From Candidatus Saccharimonadota bacterium (GTDB lineage Bacteria; Patescibacteriota; Saccharimonadia; Saccharimonadales; Saccharimonadaceae), in NCBI GenBank assembly GCA_003979185.1, contig RYWJ01000008.1, positions 1 through 31,447 on the forward strand: 31,447 nucleotides of DNA, given 5' to 3'. This document shows positions 23,887 through 31,447 of the stretch, in pieces (position 1 is the stretch's first letter; each line of letters starts with the position of its first letter). A model generated the notes under the pieces. The model saw only the letters and a program-made list of their open reading frames with translations, did no database searches and was not told the origin of the DNA. Position numbers and translations under genes: made by a program.

Positions 23887-26052
23887 ATGACAATGGTATT
23901 GCAGATGTGTTTCGCTCTCGTGGCGATACTGCTGGCTGGATGCTTTACTGTAGGGGCCTACAGATATGGCAAGAATGCCAGAAAAGGTGACATGTTTGGA
24001 CGTGCCACAGCTGCTGTGCTGTGCACAGTAATGGCTGTCGGCCTGGTGGCTAACAGTGGGGTATTTGGAGTATTCACTAACCGTGATACGACCGTATTCC
24101 CCGACGGCGCCCCGCCGGAATTTACAGCGGCGGGCGAGCTGGAGCCTGAAAGTGAGCAGCGGTTTGAGCCTTTGGATCTGGTGGATCTGACGGCGGACCA
24201 AATCGCGGAGTTCATGAAGGACTATACCCGGCAGTTTAGCGACGCTTCTCTTAGTGGAGAGCGCGCCGCTGAGCGCAAGGTAGCGATCGCTGCTTATGGC
24301 AAAGAGTTTGAAGCTCCGGTAAACTTCCCCTTGACTGACTGGCTGGATAAGCTGGACGGGATCAAGAGTGGAAAAATCGGAGACGAAGAGCTCCTGCAGC
24401 TATGGGAAAAGACTCTGCACGTGATCGTTCAGGATATCATCTCGAACCCAGTATCCACACGTATGTGGTTGCTGGAATTCTCCAAGATTCCCGAGATCAT
24501 GGAAAACAATGCCATCTGGATTACCCCGGCACTCGAGTCGTACAATGAGTACTATTCTAGGGTTAAGGGTGAACTTGACGCTGATGGTAATGAGCTGCCC
24601 TATGCGATGAACGCGCTCCTGGTGCGTTCTGCCGACGACCCCAAGATTTATCTGGTCACGGATCAGCAAGTGGAGATTGCTGTAAAGATCGCAACGATCT
24701 TAATCGGCAACTTCTCGTTTAATGGCATCACTACCAAGACGAGTATCCGCAACTGGGAACACAATGGACATGGCGAAGCTTCTTATTCCAGCGTTGTTGA
24801 GAGTAAGAAACAGGAAAGTCTCGAAGCGATTGAATTGGTTTCCCGTTATAAGAACGGGGATTTGAAGATCTCGATTGGCATTGACCTGTACGATCAGAGA
24901 CTGGAAAACTTCCCCTTGACCGAGCCTCAGCCTGTGAAGCAGCCTGAGCCGGTGAAGCCGGTAGATCCGCCGAAACCTGAGCCGAAGCCCGACCCTGTGG
25001 AGCCCAAACCGACTCCGCAGCCGGATCCGGATTACGAACTGACCATTAAGTATGTGTATGAGGATGGCAGTACTGCTGCCCCGACCTACACAAAATGGTT
25101 GCAGCCGAGAGCTTCCTACAGTCGGAATAGCCCCAATATTCCTGGATATACTCCAAGTCAAGCGACTGTGTCTGGCAAGATGCCGGCACGTCCGCATACC
25201 GAAACGGTAACCTACTACCGCAATGAGGCGGCTAAAGCCGATCTCCTGATCCACTACAAGTATAAGGATACGGGCCTGATCGCGGCAGATGACTACCGTG
25301 CAACTGTGGCAGTCGGAACTAAGTTCGACGTACCATCGCCAGAAATCGAGGGATATACCGCTGACAAGAAGATTATCAGTGGCACCATGACCGAGGCTGG
25401 TTACGAGACAACCGTCTACTATACACGGAATGAGCGGAACTTGCACATCGATTATTTTTACGAAGGAACGCGCACGCCTGTTGTAGGCGCGCCGGCGTAT
25501 GATGGCAAGTATGAATATGATAAACCCTATTCCGTGAATAGTCCTTTCGTTCAGGGTTATACTCCTGATCGTTGGGTAGTGTCTGGTACGATGCCAGATC
25601 ATGATGTTTATGAAGTAGTCTACTATTCTAAGGACTACGTCCTGCCTGTCAATCCGCCGAAGGATGGCGAGGGCTGGAAGGATCCTGCAGATGATCCTGT
25701 AAACAATGGCAACGGCGACAACGGTGGTGGTAATAACCAGTCGTCTGACGGTGATGGGGTATGGCAGCCGACTACGCCTCCCGTGGAAGACCTTCCTGGT
25801 GAAGACCAGTCGGGTGATACTACGCCTACTCCGCCGCCTCTTAATCCTGATGATGATCATGATTCTTCCGGTACGGGAGGAGAGGATCATCCGATCGAGG
25901 ATGGCAATGGTGGGGCTACCGATGGTGGCGATCCGCCTCCTCTGGTAGAGAATCCGCCTCCGGATGACACCATTGGTCAAGATACCGATACTGGGGAGAT
26001 TACGTCTCCTGGTGACGAGGGATCCAATGGCGGCGCAATTCCGGAGCCCTGA
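23887..26052 (+). CDS. MucBP-repeat membrane surface protein
   Basis: This 721-aa protein has two hydrophobic helices near the N-terminus (about 3-24 and 40-62), then a helical soluble region (about 95-340) of unknown fold. A Pro/Lys/Glu linker follows (QPEPVKPVDPPKPEPKPDP). Three MucBP-type repeats come next (about 383-449, 453-519 and 522-586), each with an IxYxYxD start and a GYTP.. VSGTMP .. VYYxxN end. The last 130 residues are Gly/Asp/Pro-rich and low in complexity. MucBP repeats in other bacteria bind mucin or other surface glycans. There is no LPXTG, so anchoring is through the N-terminal helices. It is controlled by the structured leader described just upstream. A mucin-binding role is inferred from the repeats only. 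Confidence 0.83.
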   Translation: MTMVLQMCFALVAILLAGCFTVGAYRYGKNARKGDMFGRATAAVLCTVMAVGLVANSGVFGVFTNRDTTVFPDGAPPEFTAAGELEPESEQRFEPLDLVDLTADQIAEFMKDYTRQFSDASLSGERAAERKVAIAAYGKEFEAPVNFPLTDWLDKLDGIKSGKIGDEELLQLWEKTLHVIVQDIISNPVSTRMWLLEFSKIPEIMENNAIWITPALESYNEYYSRVKGELDADGNELPYAMNALLVRSADDPKIYLVTDQQVEIAVKIATILIGNFSFNGITTKTSIRNWEHNGHGEASYSSVVESKKQESLEAIELVSRYKNGDLKISIGIDLYDQRLENFPLTEPQPVKQPEPVKPVDPPKPEPKPDPVEPKPTPQPDPDYELTIKYVYEDGSTAAPTYTKWLQPRASYSRNSPNIPGYTPSQATVSGKMPARPHTETVTYYRNEAAKADLLIHYKYKDTGLIAADDYRATVAVGTKFDVPSPEIEGYTADKKIISGTMTEAGYETTVYYTRNERNLHIDYFYEGTRTPVVGAPAYDGKYEYDKPYSVNSPFVQGYTPDRWVVSGTMPDHDVYEVVYYSKDYVLPVNPPKDGEGWKDPADDPVNNGNGDNGGGNNQSSDGDGVWQPTTPPVEDLPGEDQSGDTTPTPPPLNPDDDHDSSGTGGEDHPIEDGNGGATDGGDPPPLVENPPPDDTIGQDTDTGEITSPGDEGSNGGAIPEP

Positions 26053-26113
26053 TCGTTAACGACCGATAAGGTCTTAATATAAAATAAGTTTTGACATATA
26101 TACGCTCTTTAAT

Positions 26114-26140
26114 CCCCCTGGGAGCTTCGGCTCCCGGGGG
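26114..26140 (+). terminator. Very stable hairpin after the MucBP gene
   Basis: An 11-bp stem (one G-U pair) closed by a UUCG tetraloop: GGGAGC (26120-26125), TTCG, GCTCCC (26130-26135), with C and G runs outside. There is no T-run after it, so it may instead protect a 3' end or act as a weak terminator. The remaining spacer to 26261 shows no other convincing element; no promoter for the next gene could be fixed. Confidence 0.65.
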
Positions 26141-26261
26141 TAACCCTAGATATGAATTGTGTTTGAGATGATTCGGTTGACGGATTTGATGGAGTTTAAC
26201 AACTTGGACCAGAATTACTAAATTTAACTAAAATAATTAATCTTTTTGAGAGGAGATTATT

Positions 26262-27524
26262 ATGAATAAAGCAGTTAAAAGTACGCTTGCTATTGCTGCT
26301 AGTGCAGCTATGGTAGCTGGCGTAGTTGTGACTCCTTCGCTGGTATCAGCGTGGGGTGACAACGGTGGCGGTCGTCCATCATATACCATCGACCAAATTA
26401 ATCAAGGTGTTTTAGGCAATAAAATTGTCTTCAACTCGATTAGCAATAGCGTGATTGGCAGCGAAAAGAACTTCGTTGGTGCACGCGAAAACACTGGCGT
26501 GAACGCTGGTGCAGCTAATGTCTGGAATGGTAACGACATTACTGTAAAAGATGGTCAGGAATATTTGATCCGTCTTTACGTTCACAACAATAACCCAAAT
26601 GGTGTGAATGCCATTTCTCGTAACACGCGTGTAGCATTCAGCCTCCCAACCACCTCAGCTAAGCAAGTTCAGGTAAATGGTTTTATTTACTCTGACAACG
26701 CAACTCCATCTGAGTATTGGGACTATGTAAACTTCAATAGCGACCAGGCTTTCCACTTGGAATATGTCTACGGTTCTGCATTATTGGAGAACAATGGTAT
26801 CGGTGCTAATGGCGGTATCAAGCTCGGTGACGAGATTGTGACCAAAGCTGCTTCTGAGCGCGGTGTACAAATCGGTTATGACAAGCTTGACGGTAACGTT
26901 CCTGGCTGTTATACCTATGCCAACTATGTAACTATCCGCGTCAAGGCTGTTTTCGATACTGATTACCGCATTGAGCAGAAAGTTCGCTTGGCTGGTACTA
27001 CTGAATGGAAAACTAGCGTAGATGCTAAAGTTGGTGACAAGGTTGAGTTTCAAGTTCAATACAAAAACACCAGCAATGATGCCATCACTCATCGCGATGT
27101 AACCATTAAGGACATTTTGCCAAAGAACATGCAGTACGTAAAAGGTACTACTAAGCTCTTCAATTCTAACCATCCAAATGGTATGAATATCTTGAGCGAT
27201 ACTATTACTGATTACGGCATCAACATCGGTCACTATGACAAGGGTGCTAATGCTTATGTACGTTTCACTGCTGAAGTAGTGGACAAGAGTTTGCAGTGTG
27301 GTTCTAACACACTTGTAAACTGGATACAAGGTAGTGTTGGTAAGAAAACCATCCAAGATTATGCAACTGTAGTTTTGAACAAAGTTTGCGAGAATCCTGG
27401 TAACAACAAACCAAACGAACTCCCAAATACTGGTCCAGAAGCTGTCGCTGGCGGCGCTATCGCTGCTGGTTCTATCGTAACTGCTGCTGGCTACTTCATT
27501 GCTAGCCGCCGCAACTTGCGTTAG
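26262..27524 (+). CDS. Secreted cell-wall protein with LPNTG sortase signal
   Basis: The 420-aa product starts with a signal peptide (basic MNKAVKS, hydrophobic core to about 29, LVSAWG cleavage region). It ends with a sorting signal: LPNTG (387-391), a hydrophobic stretch (AVAGGAIAAGSIVTAAGYFIA) and SRRNLR. That is the substrate form for a class sortase, which would link Thr to the cell wall; no sortase gene is in the window. The middle part is beta-rich, and a C-terminal domain (about 230-375) resembles the DUF11-like conserved repeat (VGDKVEFQVQYKNTSNDAITHRDVTIKDILPKNMQY) common in surface adhesins and S-layer-type proteins. AGAGGAG lies 7 nt before the ATG. Codon use is rich in favoured C/T-ending codons, suggesting high expression. 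Confidence 0.88.
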   Translation: MNKAVKSTLAIAASAAMVAGVVVTPSLVSAWGDNGGGRPSYTIDQINQGVLGNKIVFNSISNSVIGSEKNFVGARENTGVNAGAANVWNGNDITVKDGQEYLIRLYVHNNNPNGVNAISRNTRVAFSLPTTSAKQVQVNGFIYSDNATPSEYWDYVNFNSDQAFHLEYVYGSALLENNGIGANGGIKLGDEIVTKAASERGVQIGYDKLDGNVPGCYTYANYVTIRVKAVFDTDYRIEQKVRLAGTTEWKTSVDAKVGDKVEFQVQYKNTSNDAITHRDVTIKDILPKNMQYVKGTTKLFNSNHPNGMNILSDTITDYGINIGHYDKGANAYVRFTAEVVDKSLQCGSNTLVNWIQGSVGKKTIQDYATVVLNKVCENPGNNKPNELPNTGPEAVAGGAIAAGSIVTAAGYFIASRRNLR

Positions 27525-27554
27525 TCATATTGACCGCTCCATGCAAGACTAGAA

Positions 27555-27584
27555 CTAAAGACCCCTCGAAAGAGGGGTCTTTAG
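27555..27584. terminator. Terminator after the LPNTG protein gene
   Basis: CTAAAGACCCCTC (27555-27567), GAAA loop, GAGGGGTCTTTAG (27572-27584): a 13-bp perfect stem with A and T runs inside, usable in both directions. Confidence 0.93.
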
Positions 27585-27620
27585 GTTGTTTGACATGTCG
27601 GAATAATGGAGGTAGAAAAT

Positions 27621-27646
27621 GACCGCCCCTTGAAGGCAGGGCGGTC
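27621..27646 (-). terminator. Hairpin that may end the zinc-ribbon transcript
   Basis: GACCGCCC (27621-27628) and GGGCGGTC (27639-27646), followed on the minus strand by ATTTTC. It lies about 260 nt beyond the stop of the minus-strand gene; the spacer between (27743-27908) shows nothing else clear. Confidence 0.6.
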
Positions 27647-27667
27647 AGAAACTTTGGGGGTGAGTAG

Positions 27668-27742
27668 ATGGAACTAACTGGATTTCCATACATACTCAAA
27701 AACGAGGAGGTAGAACGCGAGTTTGCGCTGTGTCAACTATAA
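27668..27742 (+). CDS. Possible 24-residue small ORF
   Basis: ATG at 27668 with GGGGGTGA about 6 nt upstream; the product is MELTGFPYILKNEEVEREFALCQL, or close to it, before TAA. It is not recognised. It lies in the 384-nt gap between the LPNTG gene and the convergent zinc-ribbon gene. It may be a remnant of a lost gene. Confidence 0.2.
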   Translation: MELTGFPYILKNEEVEREFALCQL

Positions 27743-27908
27743 TGGCGTGACCCAAATATTCCTAACTCGAAGCGAAGCGCCTGAAATCTAAGATAATGGT
27801 ACGTCTTGGTCATGGAGTGATGAGCGTCGGGGTGGGAATTGAGTATTCGATGGCTGGAGATGAAATGAAAATGACAGAGCGTGGGCTAGCCGAGCGTCGG
27901 GGGTGGGG

Positions 27909-28373
27909 TTAGTGGTGGATGCTGGGGTCGGATGGGTGGCCACAATTACTGCAAAATGCACCAATGTAGGTGGTGTGACAGATAGGGCAGTAATGGATAA
28001 CAGGCGGTGCACCGCTGGAGCCGGGAGAGTCATCTGAAAGCATGTCGAAGCCGGGTGTTGGTTTCCAATAGGTGCCGTTGCGACGCTCCTTGCGCTCTTT
28101 TTCAAGCATTTCTTGACAACGCTTTTGACGCATTTTGTACTCTGGCCTATGCGCACAGCATCGTTTGGCGTTTCTTCTGAAGAAGTGCCATCTGTGGCAT
28201 ATTGGACAGAATTCGCCACAGATACTGTGGATTTCATCGGAAACGCTCCAGCATATGCTTTCAACCGTTTCACGTATCCATTGAGTAAGAGAACGTCCTC
28301 GACGCAAATAATTGAGTATGAGAAGCGCAATTGTCCAAACAACGATTATTTCACACCAATCAGAGTACGACAT
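27909..28373 (-). CDS. Membrane protein with two zinc-ribbon-like Cys clusters
   Basis: The protein is 154 aa with AAAGGAG about 8 nt before the ATG at 28373. A short hydrophobic helix near the N-terminus (about 8-22, IIVVWTIALLILNYL) is followed by a basic segment. A first cluster follows (CGEFCPICHRWH, then a Cys pair in KRCCAH), then a Lys/Arg/Glu-rich helix, and a C-terminal zinc ribbon CPICHTTYIGAFCSNCGHP. The paired CxxC/CxxH groups suggest one or two bound zinc ions. Function is not known; such ribbons often mediate protein or nucleic-acid contacts. A longer overlapping frame (27788-28342) lacks these motifs and a ribosome site. It lies downstream of the VirB6-like gene on the same strand but has its own shared-type promoter. 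Confidence 0.8.
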   Translation of the reverse strand: MSYSDWCEIIVVWTIALLILNYLRRGRSLTQWIRETVESICWSVSDEIHSICGEFCPICHRWHFFRRNAKRCCAHRPEYKMRQKRCQEMLEKERKERRNGTYWKPTPGFDMLSDDSPGSSGAPPVIHYCPICHTTYIGAFCSNCGHPSDPSIHH

Positions 28374-28462
28374 ATAAGTTGCTCCTTTCTATAAAATAAA
28401 TACGAAAGATATAGAGTTGAGCAAAAAGCAAGTCTGGCGATAGTTAAAATAACCTCCTTCAT
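28346..28462 (-). CDS. Possible 38-residue hydrophobic small ORF upstream of the zinc-ribbon gene
   Basis: A frame from the ATG at 28462 encodes MKEVILTIARLAFCSTLYLS and 18 more residues, then stops at 28346, overlapping the zinc-ribbon gene start by 28 nt. It has no upstream ribosome site, and its start lies in the loop of the leader hairpin. It may be a translated leader or chance. Confidence 0.22.
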   Translation of the reverse strand: MKEVILTIARLAFCSTLYLSYLFYRKEQLICRTLIGVK

Positions 28463-28525
28463 TTTTAAATTACCAGACTTGTTTGCCTACCAGATTATTG
28501 TAGCGGATTAGTGAGGAAAAGGCAA
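28429..28525 (-). promoter_or_regulatory. Shared-type promoter with long 5' hairpin (zinc-ribbon gene)
   Basis: On the minus strand TTGCCT (28520-28525), 17-nt spacer, TACAAT (28497-28502). Near the predicted start, a 9-bp perfect stem CAAGTCTGG / CCAGACTTG (28473-28481 with 28429-28437) encloses an inner TTAAAA/TTTTAA stem. The apical loop presents AAGGAGG with no start codon at a normal distance. Confidence 0.72.
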
Positions 28526-28540
28526 GTTTAAGCAGCTTAG

Positions 28541-31428
28541 CTAAGGATTATTATTTTGATTGTTATTCTGACGATTTTGCCGTTGCTGTTGTCGGCGGGT
28601 GCGGATATCGGCGTCTTCTTGAACGATGATTAAGCCACCTGGACTTTCTTCAGCGCCAGAAACTACTACTGGACCAACCTTGCCAGATAGGGTACTATCA
28701 GGATTTCGCGTGAGGATATTATTGCTATTCTGGGATGGCGTAGATGTAGGGGTTCTTGGTGCTGGGGCAGGTTGTGTAGAGTGCTGAAGCTTGAGATTCT
28801 GCGGACTGATTTTATTAACTCTGACGACTTGGCCGCTAGTGTCCTGGAAGCCTTTGTCATGGGCGATTTGCAAAGCTTCTTGTAGCTGGGCGGCCGACTC
28901 TTCGGAGTGCATGTCGCTGGCGAGAGACTGCTGGATATTGGTGACGAGATTGCTATACTTGGTCATATCCGCTGTGGCGGCAGCTTTAATGGCAGGATCG
29001 CTAGACGCTGCGTTGGCAGATAAGTCTTGCCATGACGGAGCACTCTTGATCTCGCTGGTAATAGAACGTAGGGAAGTAGAGCTGGCGCGACCAATAGCCT
29101 GAGAGCCGACCGAACGCGTGGTGCTACCATCCGCCATAGCTCCGTGAGCATAAGCAGCGGAACGGATCTGCTCAATGTAGCGATACGAATCGGCATCGGG
29201 CTTAAAAATGCTATCTGGTGACAATGCTTCATCGGCAATGCGGGCGAGTGTATTGATACTACGAGAAGATACTTCGCCATTACGCATACCGTGTAAGATA
29301 GACTGCAAGGCCTGGGGCTTGAGTTTGCTAAAGTCTTCGGTATTCATACCACTGAGACCTTCATCAACGTAGGCCGATGACCGCCAGAAAGTTGAGTTTG
29401 GATTTTCTTGGTCAGAAAGCTCCTGAAGCTTACCTGCAATTTCAAACTCACCCGCAGCAAGATCGCCGACCAAACGCGGAGATTCTGGATTGTCTTTCTT
29501 GTAATCCTTGGCGTATTTTTCGATCGAAGACTGAAGTCTGCCAAACGATCCTTTCAGGCGAGCCTCTTCCTGCTCGTCAAGCGGCCCCGTAAGCTTGCTA
29601 GAATGCTTACTAACGTTCTTAGCAAGAGAATTGATGACCTTTGCTCGTGAGCCGGCGGTGTTCATATCACTAAGAGTGTTAATTATGGCTTGAGCGTTTC
29701 TATTGTAGCTTTCTAGCTCTTCTGCAGAGCCATCACCAGCGATAATCTTATCTAGGTAGGCGTCGAGCTCAGCACCAAGTTCGTCGGCGTTACGACCGTT
29801 CACAATCTGATTCTCTCGGCCTGGTAAGATACTGGTCATTTCTCCATTGATGTAACGTCCTTGACGACCAAGAACATCTTCGTTTGCCTGTTGGCGTTGT
29901 ACGCTACTGCGGAGGTTCCGCTCGGCCTCTGAGCCAATAGTAATAGCGTTCTTCAGATCCCCACCCATGGCTAGTTCACGCTGGGATTTGGCCAAACGCT
30001 GCATGCGCATATTGGCAGTTCTAGTATGGCGCTTTGGTAGTTTCCCATCGTTGTTCTTAGCGATCCTTTGAAAACGTTTTACTTGAGCATTATCAGTTTT
30101 GAACTGCTGTCCCCATTGTAGATCTTTGAAACCCTGTGAACCACGGATAGCTCCCTGCAAGCGACCAGTTTGCTTCTGTCCAAACTGGGAGATCTTCGTG
30201 CCGATGTTGCCCATGGCAGCCATGGAAGACTTAAGGAGTGATGGAACTAGGAAGAATGGCATGACATTGAGAAGCATCGCAACGATAGACATAAATGCTA
30301 GACCACCTTCGCTGTCGGAAACGGTATTTAGTAGTAGAGCAGAGGCAAACTGACCACCGCCCATCAGAGCTCCACAGATAGGATATAATATCAGCAGAGC
30401 AGAGAACATCTTCCACCACTTATCAAAGAGATTTTTAGTATTCGGTAACGCATAGCAGACTATAGCGAGTGGTGCGAGGACGATCAGTATGATAATACCA
30501 GCTTGACGGACGCCGAGAATGATAAAGAAGAATAGCACACCTAGTAAGCAGCCGCCTAATGATAATAATAACGGAAAGATCCAGAGCCTCCAATTTATGG
30601 CCATGCCTAGTGCTATTGCTCCACCGCCTATAGCGGCAGTTAATCCTAACGCTTTAATAAAGCCACCAACAATCGAAGGTATATTGTAGTCGAGCTGAGT
30701 ACGGGCTTTGGATGCGAAGTCTACAAACATATCTTTGATAGAGGCACCGACAATATTGGAAATATCTGTGGCAAGCTGACATAGTATGAAAGATATATTT
30801 ACCAGCACTACGATCACCAGAAGGCGTGGCAAAATTTTCTTAATATTGTAATTGGAAATACCAAAACCAGTAATCTGAGCGAAAATAACCACAGTAAAAG
30901 CGATAGCGAAGAGTATATTAGCAAAATCGCGGAACGTAGTCCAGCCTTCACGTAAACCTGAGGAATCTATCACATCACTGCGAACTTGTAAGTAATTCAT
31001 TTCGATATATTCATAGATGCCACCGACGACGTTGCCGAGCGCTTCAGTAACCGGACAAACGATCCAACCAAGCACTCCAGCATTCTCGAAGCAAGTGCTG
31101 AGGGTGCCGTCCTGGCCATCGTTGCTGCCGTCGGTATCATTGTTTGGCCCAACTGGATCTTCGCCACCAGGTGTGGTTGGCGTCAAAGATAAGCTTGGGT
31201 TCTGTCCGGCATTAGCTGTTGTGGTAATGTATGCATCAACCGCTTCAATAAGTTGGGAAAAGTCCATTTGTGTTCCGTCGGTTTTACCTGTTGCCTTATT
31301 ATATGTTAAGACTTTGTCATTTATGTGAGCCGTAGGCTTAACATAGCAAGTTTTATCGGAGCTGATTTTCATTGGTGTGTACCCAGAGCTTTGTGCATTA
31401 GAGGCAGCACTACCAGAAAGATTACACG
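28541..31428 (-). CDS. VirB6/TrbL-like type IV secretion membrane protein, 5' end missing
   Basis: The minus-strand frame stays open past the first ATG (31372) to the contig edge, with CNLSGSAASNAQSSGYTP upstream of it, so the true start and probably a signal peptide are missing; about 960 residues remain. A short outer N-terminal region with Cys residues is followed by about six to eight hydrophobic helices (FANILFAIAFTVVIFAQITG, LLVIVVLVNISFILCQLA, WIFPLLLSLGGCLLGVLFFF, IIILIVLAPLAIVCYALP with KWWKMF after it, and later ones). That pattern is typical of VirB6/TrbL inner-membrane channel proteins of type IV secretion systems. The C-terminal 550 residues are soluble, helical and charged, ending in a Gln/Asn-rich tail. 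Such proteins are common in Saccharibacteria; the exported substrate is unknown. Confidence 0.8.
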
Positions 31429-31447
31429 CTGTCTCTTATACACATCT
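31429..31447. other. Nextera/Tn5 mosaic-end adapter sequence (artefact)
   Basis: The final 19 bases read CTGTCTCTTATACACATCT, identical to the transposon mosaic end used in Nextera libraries. This is untrimmed adapter at the contig edge and not genomic sequence. Confidence 0.97.

Noticed and set aside
24700..25980. 426-codon minus-strand frame opposite the MucBP gene
   Set aside because: It is Arg/Ile-rich antisense shadow of a gene with strong motifs, and no start signal is seen.
26091..26114. TTGACA at 26091-26096 as a ninth shared-type promoter before the LPNTG gene
   Set aside because: No -10 lies 17 nt downstream; that position falls in the C-run of the UUCG hairpin.
27788..28342. 184-codon minus-strand frame overlapping the zinc-ribbon gene
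   Set aside because: The other frame carries CxxC ribbon motifs and a good Shine-Dalgarno; this one does not.

Overview
The window looks like one end of a metagenomic or single-cell contig from an ultrasmall CPR bacterium, most likely Candidatus Saccharibacteria (TM7). The reasons are mixed. Housekeeping genes are short and tightly packed, and several appear leaderless, with TATAAT only 6-8 nt before the ATG. There is a phosphoketolase, a partial VirB6/TrbL-like secretion protein, and many lineage-specific orphan proteins. The lineage is an inference; no rRNA is present. The last 19 bases (31429-31447) are the Nextera/Tn5 mosaic end, so the right edge is a library artefact that truncates the last gene.

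Layout. 1-3.8 kb: the tail of an unknown gene, then CIRCE-hrcA-grpE (no dnaK/dnaJ follows), then a phosphoketolase split into two overlapping genes. 3.8-8.1 kb: a DUF5680-type protein (minus), a membrane PIN-TRAM protein (plus) and a class A penicillin-binding protein (minus). 8.2-9.7 kb: an orphan gene, a strong terminator and a decayed DUF218/YdcF-like remnant. 9.7-14.7 kb: a 1660-residue membrane-anchored surface protein with NPCBM, transglutaminase-like, F5/8C and Ig-like modules. 14.8-20.1 kb: tyrS (minus), an orphan gene, a PMM2-like phosphomannomutase, a triosephosphate isomerase with altered active-site residues, and a disordered tail-anchored protein. 20.2-23.3 kb: three more orphan genes, with tRNA-Gly(UCC) and tRNA-His(GUG) on the minus strand. 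23.3-27.5 kb: a MucBP-repeat surface protein behind a highly structured 5' leader, then an LPNTG sortase substrate. 27.5 kb to the end: a zinc-ribbon membrane protein and the 5'-truncated VirB6/TrbL-like protein (both minus).

The most interesting pattern is two contrasting expression architectures. Six housekeeping genes (hrcA, phosphoketolase, PIN-TRAM, PBP, tyrS, tpiA) have a TRTGn-extended or otherwise strong -10 placed 6-8 nt before the ATG, so they should give leaderless mRNAs. Eight accessory or orphan loci instead share a full -35 (TTGAC[A/T] or close), an exact 17-nt spacer that mostly ends in TGTGC, a TAnAAT-like -10, and a hairpin within about 10 nt of the predicted transcription start. 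Most then have a long leader with a good Shine-Dalgarno. This looks like a coherent regulon or mRNA-stabilising scheme. The 23.6-23.9 kb leader is its most elaborate member, with a terminator, competing hairpins and a Shine-Dalgarno facing an anti-Shine-Dalgarno.
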